Shown here: piece after piece, positions 7,192 to 15,403 of the stretch
Position numbering within the stretch: the first letter of the stretch is position 1
How the letters are laid out: each line of letters starts with the position of its first letter
Assembly: GCF_012933555.1 (NCBI RefSeq)
Contig: NZ_JABBPK010000001.1
Span: 2,892,001-2,956,000 of the forward strand
DNA: 64,000 nucleotides
Direction of reading: 5' to 3'
From: Niallia alba
GTDB taxonomy: Bacteria; Bacillota; Bacilli; Bacillales; Cytobacillaceae
Position numbers and translations under genes: made by a program
The notes under the pieces: model-generated
The model's input: only the letters and a program-made list of their open reading frames with translations
Told to the model about the DNA's origin: nothing
The model's database searches: none

Positions 7192-7371
7192 CTACCTTTT
7201 TCGCATTCGATGATAGAAATAAAATAATATGCTAATAAAAACGATAAAAAATATAAAGCTAATCTTCATTGGATAAACAATCATAATTCTTGCATGAATT
7301 AGAAAATCAATAAAAAAGAAAGCGATAATTCCAAGAAAGAAAATCTTCAATAGGAATCGTTTATTCTTCAT
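7192..7371 (-). CDS. Small two-TM membrane protein, hypothetical
   Basis: 59 aa with two hydrophobic segments (about residues 7-23 and 34-53) separated by a short basic-histidine linker and ending in HRMRKR, as expected for a small bitopic membrane protein. Start ATG 7371 follows GTGGGGAT; a GTG at 7383 is an alternative. No family is recognised. It stands alone between the DedA gene (convergent) and the cupin gene. Confidence 0.5.
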   Translation of the reverse strand: MKNKRFLLKIFFLGIIAFFFIDFLIHARIMIVYPMKISFIFFIVFISILFYFYHRMRKR

Positions 7372-7454
7372 TTTAATCCCCACATCTCCATTTAGTAATT
7401 TGTCTTTTTCTGTTTATATTTTATGAGAGAGACTGGATATTTAGTTATGTATTG

Positions 7455-7790
7455 TTAAAAAGGATTTTTTAAGTTTACCGCTTGAATAACTACTGCAGTC
7501 AAGCCGGTATTTGATCCTGCTTCATGCCATTCTCCTTGCTCCCAAAATACAGCATATCCCTTTTTAATTGGAATCTTCTCTTCAGAACCATCTCTAATCC
7601 ATCCCTCTCCCTCCACAACATAGAATAGTTGTGGAACTGGAGCTTGATGATAGCCTAAGATTCCGTTAGGCTCTATAGAGATAATCCCAATGTTCGTTGC
7701 TTCCTCTGTCTTCATTATTTTACAGTAGCTAGAAGCAACAGATTCATATTTTAAGATAGTGTTTCCTTTTCCAATCGAGATTACTTTCAT
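7455..7790 (-). CDS. Cupin-domain protein
   Basis: 111-aa single-domain cupin. The two conserved cupin blocks are visible: motif 1 GILGYHQAPVPQLFYVVEGE and motif 2 KKGYAVFWEQGEWHEAGSNT. Between them the His, Gln and Glu residues replace part of the classical HxH(x)3-4E metal set, so metal binding is uncertain. The start at ATG 7790 follows AAAGGGTGACTGAG; an upstream frame extension to 7850 looks like leader sequence. It could bind a small ligand or act as a sugar isomerase-like fold; no substrate is evident. Confidence 0.85.
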   Translation of the reverse strand: MKVISIGKGNTILKYESVASSYCKIMKTEEATNIGIISIEPNGILGYHQAPVPQLFYVVEGEGWIRDGSEEKIPIKKGYAVFWEQGEWHEAGSNTGLTAVVIQAVNLKNPF

Positions 7791-7871
7791 CTCAGTCACC
7801 CTTTCTTCTTTAAACACATTATTGTGAATTAAAATATAGCCTGCCTTCATTTTTAAGACAGACCTTTATCT

Positions 7872-8207
7872 TTATACTATAAACATTTGCAACACTACAG
7901 TCGCTCCACATATCGGAACATCTTCTGTTTTTAGACAAATCATTCCTTGAGTCACTTCATAATTTTCCTTCGGCTGTAAAACAGCGTTAATAAACAAATT
8001 CATGTAAGAAACTTTTGAAGGATCTAGAATTTTTTGTTTTCCTAACTCTTTTACTCCATCTTCTTCTGTAAAAATATGCTTACTTCCATCTGCAATAGCG
8101 AAATATTCTAATACCATTATTTTTTTAGGTATGTGTATACAAATCTCTGCAGAAGGTATTTCAGGCATCATCAAATATGGTTTTGGCACTTTTTGTCGTT
8201 TTTCCAT
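7872..8207 (-). CDS. DUF4183-type spore-surface protein (divergent member)
   Basis: 111 aa. The middle resembles DUF4183 proteins of Bacillus spores: EYFAIADGSKHIFTEEDG, then the pattern SYMNLFINAVLQPKENYEV followed by a final hydrophobic strand VVLQMFIV. It matches block by block the gene transcribed divergently at 8351 (SYFNVYVNGVLQ). The start ATG 8207 follows AAGGTGGGG. DUF4183 proteins are often found in or near exosporium and crust genes; a structural role on the spore surface is inferred. The N-terminus is basic and proline-rich. Confidence 0.65.
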   Translation of the reverse strand: MEKRQKVPKPYLMMPEIPSAEICIHIPKKIMVLEYFAIADGSKHIFTEEDGVKELGKQKILDPSKVSYMNLFINAVLQPKENYEVTQGMICLKTEDVPICGATVVLQMFIV

Positions 8208-8350
8208 CTTCCCCACCTTTTTTAACCATAATAGTTATTTTATAAATAGAGAGTCAGATGGTGCACATATTGTGAATATTTCCATTATGTCTAGTCATTA
8301 TCAGTTTACTTTCATAACATGAAGTATAATGGTATAAGGTGGTGAAACGT

Positions 8351-8731
8351 ATGCCCTTACAAATTATGAAGCTTGCTGTTAGTGCAGCACTTGACATTGA
8401 CACTGCTCCAACAGTTGATCGGTTTTTTTATATTGTTACTGACCTTATTACAGGTGCTGATACATTAGAAATTGATGCAGCTGATTTTATGACAGATACT
8501 GGCGATGCAGCAACAACATTACCAGAACTAACTGCTGATAATAGTTATTTCAATGTATATGTTAACGGAGTACTTCAAATGGAGGATCTTCTAACATATA
8601 CAGCAGGAGCAACTGGTGTTGGAGGATTAGTCATAACAGTTCCAGATGGTTCTACTATTATTGCAGACACTCCTGTCGTCTTAGAAATCACAAACTTCGC
8701 TCCTACCTCTGAAGCAACTATTAATACGTAA
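8351..8731 (+). CDS. DUF4183-domain protein, probable spore-surface component
   Basis: 126 aa, nearly all DUF4183. It opens MPLQIMKLAVSAA, has the strand TLEIDAADFMTDTGD, then SYFNVYVNGVLQMEDLLTYT and LVITVPDGSTIIADTPVVLE, and ends in a Thr/Ala tail. Low charge and Thr/Ala/Asp richness fit extracellular spore-layer proteins. The start ATG 8351 follows AAGGTGGTG at 7-nt spacing. It is divergent from the DUF4183-like gene at 7872-8207, so the 143-bp gap must hold both promoters; no clear sigma-K box could be fixed. A long terminator follows. Confidence 0.82.
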   Translation: MPLQIMKLAVSAALDIDTAPTVDRFFYIVTDLITGADTLEIDAADFMTDTGDAATTLPELTADNSYFNVYVNGVLQMEDLLTYTAGATGVGGLVITVPDGSTIIADTPVVLEITNFAPTSEATINT

Positions 8732-8786
8732 AAAGAATACGATAGGCTCCGAATAATTTCCTTTTCGGCCTGTCGTATTCTTTTTA
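8731..8786 (+). terminator. Long-stem intrinsic terminator after DUF4183 gene
   Basis: AAAAGAATACGATAGGC pairs with GCCTGTCGTATTCTTTT (one mismatch) and a T run follows. Confidence 0.85.
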
Positions 8787-8851
8787 CTTATATTTACTAT
8801 CTAAAACATAGCCTTTACTTCGATCCATTTTCTATCATCTTAAACATCTAA

Positions 8852-9196
8852 TCAAAGGCTATTATACGATTTAATTTTTGTAATAAAGTCCTCTACATTC
8901 TCACTCGTAATTTGTTTAAATTTCAATGTATCCTTTTTATATTTAATCGCTATGTACTGATTCAGCATTCCCTGCTTTAACTGAATATCTTCCATATTTA
9001 CATACTCAAAGCTTTCATTCAATTCATTTCCAGTAATGGAATCCGCACAGAAGATTAATCGTTTTTCAGTTGCTGCAAGGATACCTGGACGAACTATCTT
9101 TCTATAAATAAACACTTCCAATGAACATCTGATTGTTCCTTTTATCGTTTCGTTATTTTTTAATTGCTGCTCAATTGTTTGTAAGTCTGCTATCAT
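8852..9196 (-). CDS. Bacterial PH-like domain protein
   Basis: 114 aa. The pattern IRCSLEVFIYRKIVRPGILA then TEKRLIFCADSITGNELNES, followed by FEYVNMEDIQLKQGML and IAIKYKKDTLKFKQI, is the strand arrangement of the YokE-like bacterial PH domain family. This is a soluble single-domain protein with unknown ligand. Its start ATG has GGAGGAGGAAGCC directly upstream. It stands alone, convergent to the DUF4183 gene. Confidence 0.75.
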   Translation of the reverse strand: MIADLQTIEQQLKNNETIKGTIRCSLEVFIYRKIVRPGILAATEKRLIFCADSITGNELNESFEYVNMEDIQLKQGMLNQYIAIKYKKDTLKFKQITSENVEDFITKIKSYNSL

Positions 9197-9273
9197 CCGG
9201 CTTCCTCCTCCTTCTGCTTCTAAAACTACTTACGGACGAAGCAGGAAAAAGTTTCCTTATTATTTATTTTTAC

Positions 9274-9816
9274 TTAATCATTAGGATTAATAATAGCCAG
9301 TATTTGATGATCTTTCCATTGTCCATTAATTTTCACATTACTTTTTGCTATTCCTTCTTTGTGAAAACCAGCCTTTTCTAATACACGAATCGAACCGATA
9401 TTATGCGGCATCACACCTGCTTCTAATCGGTGCAAATGAAGGGTATTAAATGCATAATCAACTAATTGCTTTACAGCGATAGTCATATAACCCTTACCAT
9501 TTTGATTTTTATCAAGGACATAACCAACAATAGCATTGTGAGCAGGTTCTCTTCTTACCATATAGAGATTAACACTTCCAATTAACGCATCTGATTCTTT
9601 TAAGAATATCCCAAAGTGATAATCGACATCTTTTTTCTCATTTTCTTTCCATGTTTTAATTAATTGCTGCTGAAAATCTAATGTATAAAACTCTTCCTTG
9701 CGAGCAATGGAATAAGCTTCGAAAAATTCTCTATTCGTTAATTCGAGCTGCCATAATCCTTCTGCATCTTTTTCTTCAAATAATCTTATGTAAATCTGTT
9801 CCGTTGTTTGTATCAT
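9274..9816 (-). CDS. GNAT acetyltransferase, RimJ/RimL type
   Basis: 180-aa GNAT protein resembling Bacillus YjcK/YdaF ribosomal-protein-type N-acetyltransferases. It opens IYIRLFEEKDAEGLWQLE, has HFGIFLKESDALIGSVNLY (beta4), the acetyl-CoA loop GYVLDKNQNGKGYMTIAV with a Q/RxxGxG-like signature, and the terminal LEAGVMPHNIGSIRVLEKAG then FHKEGIAKS. The start ATG 9816 follows GGAGAGGTAGT. The acceptor (a protein N-terminus or small amine) cannot be read from sequence. Confidence 0.88.
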   Translation of the reverse strand: MIQTTEQIYIRLFEEKDAEGLWQLELTNREFFEAYSIARKEEFYTLDFQQQLIKTWKENEKKDVDYHFGIFLKESDALIGSVNLYMVRREPAHNAIVGYVLDKNQNGKGYMTIAVKQLVDYAFNTLHLHRLEAGVMPHNIGSIRVLEKAGFHKEGIAKSNVKINGQWKDHQILAIINPND

Positions 9817-9837
9817 ACTACCTCTCCTCTCTCCCAT

Positions 9838-10044
9838 TTATTTTAACCATTCTTTTTATATAAAAACAACAGATTTTTCTGACAATATTACAAATAAAGT
9901 ACAGGAGAGTTTAAACATCCAGCTGCTTTGATTGTCGTCAACCTAAGATGGAATAATGCTCCATTTTTCATAAGTATTTTACCTATTGATAATTAGTTTT
10001 TTATGCTAATTATTTGATTGTGTAAAATTTTATGAAATGATTAT
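9838..10044. other. Intergenic gap without recognisable gene
   Basis: 207 bp of AT-rich sequence; no ORF with a ribosome-binding site, no clear terminator or promoter. Confidence 0.5.
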
Positions 10045-10713
10045 CTACATTGGTTTATCTATTTTTTCAAGATGATCTTTTTTTAACCGATAAACTCCCT
10101 TTCCTTCTGTCCCCATTAATGTATTATTACACCAATACATTCCAGTGCCTTCGTCGATTCCAAAATTAAAGCGAGGTTGAAACATTTTGACCGCAGTTCT
10201 TAAATGGCTTTCATCCATCCACTCACTAAAATGAACGGCAATAACCGTATCTTTTAACAAACCTAATCCAGCTTTATATTTAAAAACTCCATCCGCATTA
10301 TCTTTTGCTGAAATAATACATTTCTCCATACTAATCAGCGCACCAGCTGAAAACCCGGCGATTGGTACTCCTGCCGAAAATTGTTCCTTAAGTATTTTTG
10401 AAATAGTTGTATTGGCAATATACTCTGCATAAAGCTCAGAATTCCCGCCACCGATGATAATTCCTGCACTATTCAATAGTAGTTGTTTAGCCTCTTCCAC
10501 TGAAACAGTTGGTAAAGGTATATATTGAAATTCCATTATCCCGTTTTCCTTCAATACTTTTGTATACTTGGGCATATAATCTGTCCAATTTGCTCTTTCT
10601 AGAATAAGCAAAGATATTTTCCCAGCTCGTGCAGAGACCAATTCCGTAAATTTTTTTGCCATTTTGCAAGTAAATGGCGGGCCCCCACCCAATAAGAATA
10701 GATGCTTATCCAT
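10045..10713 (-). CDS. Peptidase S51 family protein (type 1 glutamine amidotransferase-like)
   Basis: 222 aa with the S51/dipeptidase E-like fold: FLLGGGPPFT at the N-terminus, GIIIGGGNSELYAEY, then the nucleophile elbow PIAGFSAGALISMEKC with the catalytic Ser, and AVHFSEWMDESHLRTAVKMF. Relatives include aspartyl dipeptidase PepE and cyanophycinase, but the substrate here is unknown. The ribosome-binding site GGGAGGACAG precedes the ATG. IS copy 2 sits 23 bp upstream. Before that insertion the start codon overlapped the end of the histidine phosphatase gene (ATGGATAA), so it was translationally coupled in an operon. Confidence 0.85.
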   Translation of the reverse strand: MDKHLFLLGGGPPFTCKMAKKFTELVSARAGKISLLILERANWTDYMPKYTKVLKENGIMEFQYIPLPTVSVEEAKQLLLNSAGIIIGGGNSELYAEYIANTTISKILKEQFSAGVPIAGFSAGALISMEKCIISAKDNADGVFKYKAGLGLLKDTVIAVHFSEWMDESHLRTAVKMFQPRFNFGIDEGTGMYWCNNTLMGTEGKGVYRLKKDHLEKIDKPM

Positions 10714-10879
10714 TACTGTCCTCCCATATTCTCTGTCGTATTGTCAAAACTTTATATAGAAATAGGCTATTATATCCTATAATAGCGGGGCTTTTTGAGC
10801 AAAAAAATTGCCACCCCCTGAATTCTAAGGATAATTGAGGTTACCACACACCCAACAACCTAGAATAGGAAGTGACAAA

Positions 10880-12316
10880 TTGTACCCTCAAATTATAACC
10901 TATTTACTTACTTTTATTAAGTACCAAGATCAGGTTATTCGAACATTATTCACTCTTTTGATTGGGAAAAGTATGTTTGATAAACCTGTAGAAAAACCTG
11001 TAAATAAGCCTTATCGAAAACTACAGGTAGACGACCTCCCAATCATCGAAACCCTACAAAAGTTTGATTATAAACTTCTTTTGAATGAGTATCAGGAGAA
11101 AAATGGGAAACCCCTTAAACCTGTTCGAAGACACTCAAATTCAAAAACAACTGTTCCTTCCAGCATAAAATGTCCAAAGTGTGGTGCTCCATCTGATTTT
11201 CTTTATGCAAATAACGGAGACAAGGGACAGTATCAATGCAAGGTGTGTACATGTTTGTTTAACCAAAAAAATCATTATTCAAAAGAGGCAATTTTAAAAT
11301 GTCCTCACTGTGCTAAAACGCTTGAAAAGGTCAAAGAGAGAAAAGATTTCGATGTATTCAAGTGTAAAAACAACGACTGTTCTTATTACCAAAAGAAACA
11401 AAATGGACTATCTTCAAAAGAGAAAAAACAGTTTAAAAAGGATCCACAGGCATTTAAAATGCGTTATATTTTCCGTCAGTTTCGTATCGATTACCAACCC
11501 TTATCGAAGCGTTCACCTCAGAAACCAAAGTTAGATTTATCAAGACTATATGTGTCGCCACATACATTGGGACTGATTTTGACCTACCATGTGAACTATG
11601 GGTTGTCAGCCCGTAAAACAGCTGCACTCATGAAGGATGTACATGGTGTATCCATCTCCCACCAAAGCATTTTGAATTACGAAAATAGCGTAGCACTGAT
11701 GCTTAAACCTTATGTGGACCATTATCCTTATGAGCTTTCTGATCAATTCTGTGGAGACGAGACCTACATTCGAGTGAAAGGTCGCTGGCATTATTTATTC
11801 TTCTTTTTTGATGCCGTAAAAAAGATTATTCTGTCTTATCCTGTTTCTCCTAATCGAGATACTCAGTCAGCCATTCTGGCTATCGATGAGGTTCTTCTAA
11901 AGATGAAGGAAATCCCTAAAAACCTCACGTTTATTGTAGATGGCAATCCGATTTACCTATTAGCCCAACATTTCTTTGCCCAACATGATATTTCGTTTGA
12001 TGTGAAGCAAGTCATTGGATTAACCAACGAAGATCCAGTATCAACAGAATACCGACCACTCAAGCAAATTATTGAACGACTCAATCGAACGTTTAAAGGA
12101 AATTATCGCTCGACTCATGGGTTTGGATCTGATCATGGATCTGTTTCTTTCGTCACTTTGTTTGTCGCATACTTTAACTTTCTACGGCCTCATTCAGCCT
12201 TAGAAGGAAAAGTACCTGTGATTCATCCAGAGTTACTTCAGCTTCCCAATATGCCAGCAAGATGGACTAAGCTAATTGGATTAGCTCAAGATTGGATTAT
12301 AGAACAAACAACCTAG
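10880..12316 (+). CDS. DDE transposase with N-terminal zinc ribbons (IS6-like), copy 2
   Basis: 478 aa, intact, with the same architecture as the copy at 220-1659: CPKCGAPSDFLY, CKVCTCLF, CPHC and CKNNDC zinc-binding pairs, then the DDE core (CGDETYIRVKGRWHYLFFFF, IVDGNPIYL, PLKQIIERLNRTFKGNYR). The TTG start at 10880 is preceded by AATAGGAAGTG. Many substitutions relative to copy 1 lie in the linker and C-terminus, while the catalytic blocks are nearly identical, suggesting both lineages stayed under selection. Confidence 0.88.
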   Translation: MYPQIITYLLTFIKYQDQVIRTLFTLLIGKSMFDKPVEKPVNKPYRKLQVDDLPIIETLQKFDYKLLLNEYQEKNGKPLKPVRRHSNSKTTVPSSIKCPKCGAPSDFLYANNGDKGQYQCKVCTCLFNQKNHYSKEAILKCPHCAKTLEKVKERKDFDVFKCKNNDCSYYQKKQNGLSSKEKKQFKKDPQAFKMRYIFRQFRIDYQPLSKRSPQKPKLDLSRLYVSPHTLGLILTYHVNYGLSARKTAALMKDVHGVSISHQSILNYENSVALMLKPYVDHYPYELSDQFCGDETYIRVKGRWHYLFFFFDAVKKIILSYPVSPNRDTQSAILAIDEVLLKMKEIPKNLTFIVDGNPIYLLAQHFFAQHDISFDVKQVIGLTNEDPVSTEYRPLKQIIERLNRTFKGNYRSTHGFGSDHGSVSFVTLFVAYFNFLRPHSALEGKVPVIHPELLQLPNMPARWTKLIGLAQDWIIEQTT

Positions 12317-12342
12317 CTTTTGTTTAGCTGAGCCCTGAACCA

Positions 12343-12492
12343 GCAATCGGCGGAGCGAACTCTTGACAAACCGAACTTGCCAATGGTTTAAAATGGAAAA
12401 AAACAAGGGCTTATTTGGCATGCCTTCTTTTGTCCCCTTCGCCCTTGATAACCTGAATTCAAACCATTGGTGTGTTTGTCAAGAGCGATTGC
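12343..12492 (+). repeat. Conserved long imperfect palindrome downstream of transposase, copy 2
   Basis: Same three nested arm pairs as in copy 1 (GCAATCG/CGATTGC, CTCTTGACAAAC/GTTTGTCAAGAG, GCCAATGGTTT/AAACCATTGGT). One arm base changed from C to T, which keeps a G-U pair in RNA. The inner AAGGGC/GCCCTT pair is also kept. Confidence 0.7.
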
Positions 12493-12560
12493 GAGCCTCT
12501 CCACTTCAAAAAGGAAAGAAGAAAAAGACTTCAGGTTACTTTTTCATAGAAGTTTTGACA

Positions 12561-13124
12561 CTACCTTCTCTGTACAGTTATTAATCGATTACCATCAAAT
12601 ATTAATTTATAAATATCCGGAATTTGTAAATTTTCCCAAAATTGATAATCATATTCCTTTGAAAAATAGTTCATCATTAGAACCATAATATTTCCATGTG
12701 TACCAATAACAATCCTTTTATTTTCATATTGTTTTAGTATTTGAAATAATGTTCGGACACCTCTTTTCTGTGCAGTTAGATTAGACTCTCCTCCATCCCA
12801 GGCAAAAGATTCTTCTTTCCATACTTTTTCGATTGCAGTATCAAAATCACTAATAGATCCTTTTGCTAACACCCGTTCTTTAAAATCGGAGATAAGCTTG
12901 ATGTCTGCGTGGAAATATTCTGCAATTCCTTCTACTGTCTGGATCGCTCTCTTATATGGACTTGATAAAACGATATCGACAGATTCCATTTCCATTCGTT
13001 TTGCTACTCGTTTAGCATCCGATATACCTTTCTCCGATAAAGGTCTACCTAATTCATCTGAGGAGTATACGGAGTGTGCATGCCTGACTAAATAGATCGT
13101 TGTTCTAGATTCCACTTTTCTCAT
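12561..13124 (-). CDS. Histidine phosphatase (phosphoglycerate mutase-like), C-terminus altered by IS
   Basis: 187 aa. It has the phosphohistidine motif TIYLVRHAHS, the conserved Arg region LSSPYKRAIQT, the acid/base region AWDGGES and the second His in IVIGTHGNI, so it is a complete histidine-phosphatase catalytic domain. The last codon and the stop come from the end of IS copy 2. The pre-insertion sequence would have ended VQRIWEDSNG and overlapped the S51 peptidase start. The loss is confined to the extreme C-terminus, so activity may persist. Substrate unknown. It lies 14 bp after the acetyltransferase gene in the same direction. Confidence 0.88.
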   Translation of the reverse strand: MRKVESRTTIYLVRHAHSVYSSDELGRPLSEKGISDAKRVAKRMEMESVDIVLSSPYKRAIQTVEGIAEYFHADIKLISDFKERVLAKGSISDFDTAIEKVWKEESFAWDGGESNLTAQKRGVRTLFQILKQYENKRIVIGTHGNIMVLMMNYFSKEYDYQFWENLQIPDIYKLIFDGNRLITVQRR

Positions 13125-13138
13125 CCCATCATACAGAT

Positions 13139-13669
13139 TTAGGCGTCTTTAACGATGGAATATACATTTATATCAAATGCCTTCCCATTCTGTTCATAAT
13201 ATTTCCTCAAAATGCCTTCATGCTGAAAACCAAGCTTTTGAGCAAGTTTATTTGATGCCTCGTTTTCTAAATAAATCATCGCTCCTAGCCGATTTAATTG
13301 AAGCTCTTCTAATGCGTAGGAGACAACTTTTCTTACCGCTTCTGAAGCATATCCAGCTCGCCAATAATCGGGATGAATTTCGTATCCAATCTCCGCTCTT
13401 TTATGGGAAAGAACTAAATTATTTAAACCAAGTGTGCCAATAAGTCGGGAAGTTCCTTTTATTTGCATGCCCCATCTTAACCCTCGATGATTTCGGAAAC
13501 TTTCCGAAAAGTGCCCAATTATTGTTTCGACTTGCTCGATGCTCGAAAATGCCTCCTGGCCATAATAGCGCATTACTTCAGCATTAGAAAAATAGGCAAA
13601 TAAATCTGCAGCATCCTCTTTTTCAATCTCTCTTAATATCAGTCTTTCTGTCTCTAATATTGGAAACAT
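13139..13669 (-). CDS. GNAT acetyltransferase, RimJ/YdaF type
   Basis: 176-aa GNAT. It opens FPILETERLILREIEKEDAA, has LRWGMQIKGTSRLIGTLGLN, the signature AEIGYEIHPDYWRAGYASEA with the GxGxA-like CoA loop, then LNRLGAMIYLENEASNKLAQ and GFQHEGILR, typical of ribosomal-protein acetyltransferase relatives. The start ATG 13669 is preceded by AAGAGGAATAGG; the upstream in-frame ATG 13717 lacks a site. It is the first gene of a three-gene operon (acetyltransferase, phosphatase, S51 peptidase) before IS disruption. Confidence 0.88.
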   Translation of the reverse strand: MFPILETERLILREIEKEDAADLFAYFSNAEVMRYYGQEAFSSIEQVETIIGHFSESFRNHRGLRWGMQIKGTSRLIGTLGLNNLVLSHKRAEIGYEIHPDYWRAGYASEAVRKVVSYALEELQLNRLGAMIYLENEASNKLAQKLGFQHEGILRKYYEQNGKAFDINVYSIVKDA

Positions 13670-13893
13670 CCTATTCCTCTTTTCTATGTTCGTTTTTACT
13701 AAGTTTCGGTTTACCATTTTTTTCTTATTATAATAGAAATCCTAGAATTAGCCTAGGGGAAATATCGGATAATGATTGCATTGATACTATCTATACGCCT
13801 GAGATTAGAAAACGATTTCATTTTTATTAATATTCATTCCTATACTGAATGCATGCTATAATAATAGATATGAAAATATTGGGAGGACAACCT

Positions 13894-14724
13894 TTGACAG
13901 CAATCTATTTTGGCTTTATTTCTGCAGTTATCTTGTTGATCGTGCTTTCACTCATCTATTTTTGGTGGCGAACAGATAAATACGTAGAGAATCTTCAGGC
14001 GATTCGAAAATCATATTATGTATTGTTTTTTCTTTTAATCTGTCTTGGAATCTTTTCAGATCAACTTCAAATTGTTGACTGGAAAACGATTTTGTCTTTT
14101 GTTTGTGCGGCTGTTTTTCTTGATATAGCCGTTTTTCAAACACCAGACATTCTTAAGATTTGGAACACAGAATTCCAGCATAGCAATTACATACGTAAAA
14201 CAATTCGCAAAAATGAAGAAGTTTTAGGCTACAACGCAAAAAAAGTCCAGAACTTTACCGAAGTTATTTCCAGAACTGCTGATCATTTTATGGATCGCAA
14301 TCCTCCCCAACACTGGCGCCAATATAAAGATGAACTACGAGCCTATTTAAATCTATACGCAGACACTTTTCAATTTCATATTGCAATTTTTCCATTTGCC
14401 ATAAGTGCCAGTGCTGATGAATTAAAACGCAACCTAGAAGCAGCTTTTAATAGTGTAGAAATTTGTTATAATATTAACTTTGTAGATAGAGAAGTAAGAG
14501 ATAGCATGGTCCAATACCTGCTTGATGGGAAAAGTATCCCTTTAAAAGACCCAAGTCATGGTACAAATGAAGAAGAACGGGCAAAGAATGTTTTTATCGT
14601 TGCATATTATGGGGAAAGTTATAATATGTTGATAGGAATTAGTTCAAATTTTGTGGAAGTCGACGGAATTGATGCTTCCCATATCCTTAACCTCGCACAA
14701 ATTTTTGATTGGTACATGGTTTAA
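13894..14724 (+). CDS. spoIISA: SpoIISA-like membrane toxin
   Basis: 276 aa, similar in layout to B. subtilis SpoIISA (248 aa). Three N-terminal membrane segments (about 5-25, 40-56, 63-80) include AIRKSYYVLFFLL and FLDIAVFQTPDILKIWNTEF. A cytoplasmic GAF-like domain with YADTFQFHIAIFPF and FIVAYYGESYNMLIGIS follows. SpoIISA damages the mother-cell membrane unless bound by SpoIISB/SpoIISC. The TTG start at 13894 follows GGGAGGACAACC. Two small basic genes downstream match the expected antitoxins. Assignment rests on architecture and context, since sequence similarity in this family is low. Confidence 0.78.
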   Translation: MTAIYFGFISAVILLIVLSLIYFWWRTDKYVENLQAIRKSYYVLFFLLICLGIFSDQLQIVDWKTILSFVCAAVFLDIAVFQTPDILKIWNTEFQHSNYIRKTIRKNEEVLGYNAKKVQNFTEVISRTADHFMDRNPPQHWRQYKDELRAYLNLYADTFQFHIAIFPFAISASADELKRNLEAAFNSVEICYNINFVDREVRDSMVQYLLDGKSIPLKDPSHGTNEEERAKNVFIVAYYGESYNMLIGISSNFVEVDGIDASHILNLAQIFDWYMV

Positions 14725-14870
14725 GTCTCCATTTTAGATGTTCTGTAGTATAATAATATATAGATAAAAAAGCATGAGCATTTTTCACAATTAATAAACT
14801 TATAGTTTTGGAGATTAGTAGCTTGTGCAAGAATTTCATCATCAAATTTTGTTAAAAAGGAGGAATTGAT

Positions 14871-15053
14871 ATGGCAGACAAAAAAAACGCTGCAACTGCT
14901 CCCACTCCTACCCCATTCAATAAATCGAAGAAACAGCCAAAAAAATCAATGAATCCGAATAGGAGAAAAATGACGGTAGCAGTGTCAGAAACTTTTGAAG
15001 ATATTCATGACATGAATAAAAAAGCATTAAACTTACTAGCTAAACGGGCATAA
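14871..15053 (+). CDS. spoIISB: SpoIISB-like antitoxin
   Basis: 60 aa, highly basic and probably disordered: a Lys/Thr/Pro-rich N-terminus, then MNPNRRKMTVAVSETFEDIH and a helical tail ending LLAKRA. Size, charge and position right after the toxin match SpoIISB (56 aa), which wraps the SpoIISA cytoplasmic domain. It has a perfect ribosome-binding site (AAAAAGGAGG). A TATAAT (14749-14754) in the gap after spoIISA may be a separate antitoxin promoter, as in B. subtilis. A strong terminator follows. Confidence 0.75.
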   Translation: MADKKNAATAPTPTPFNKSKKQPKKSMNPNRRKMTVAVSETFEDIHDMNKKALNLLAKRA

Positions 15054-15058
15054 TTAAA

Positions 15059-15131
15059 CAGAGTCTATGGAAATGAGAAGAGTTCTTTACGAAAGAAATT
15101 ACTCATTTTCTAAGACTCTGCTTTTTTTTTG
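15059..15131 (+). terminator. Intrinsic terminator after spoIISB-like gene
   Basis: CAGAGTCT and AAATGAG on the left pair with CTCATTT and AGACTCTG on the right; a run of nine T follows. Confidence 0.88.
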
Positions 15132-15256
15132 TATCACAAGAAAAAGAGTAAAAAGTTAGAGAACAGCGTAGACTACATTACAATTACTTAATATTTGTAT
15201 AAAAACACTAAAACAATGGAAAACCTGTATATAAAAAGTAATGAGGCAATTCAGAT

Positions 15257-15391
15257 ATGACATTAAAAAGAAAACAAAACATGAATCCAAATCGAAGACA
15301 TATGACTGTACCAGCCATGCATTTTTCTGTTTCCATTTACAATAAAAACACAATAGCTATCTTAGAAGCATTGGACCAAAGGAAGATCTAA
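15257..15391 (+). CDS. spoIISC: SpoIISC-like second antitoxin (44 aa)
   Basis: 44 codons from ATG 15257 to TAA 15391. Residues 9-18 read MNPNRRHMTV, matching MNPNRRKMTV in the SpoIISB-like protein, followed by a short helical tail (TIAILEALDQRKI). B. subtilis also has a third small gene, spoIISC (about 45 aa), that neutralises SpoIISA. A GAGG ribosome-binding site lies ten bases upstream. It lies beyond the spoIISB terminator, so it needs readthrough or its own promoter. It is short, but the shared motif and context make it convincing. Confidence 0.72.
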   Translation: MTLKRKQNMNPNRRHMTVPAMHFSVSIYNKNTIAILEALDQRKI

Positions 15392-15403
15392 ACTTATCCG
15401 TTC

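Larger units (their letters stand above)
10737..12565 (+). mobile_element. IS6-like insertion sequence, copy 2 (complete)
   Basis: 1829-bp element with the same ends as copy 1 (CGTATTGTCAAAAC at the left, GTTTTGACACTACC at the right) and an exact 8-bp target duplication TTCTCTGT (10729-10736 and 12566-12573). Its transposase reads on the plus strand, opposite to the operon it splits. The two copies differ clearly at the nucleotide level, so they are not a recent duplication, and their separate duplications argue against a composite transposon. Confidence 0.92.

Noticed and set aside
78-12565. The two IS6-like copies as ends of a composite transposon
   Set aside because: Each copy has its own, different 8-bp target duplication and the copies have diverged, so two independent insertions explain the data better.
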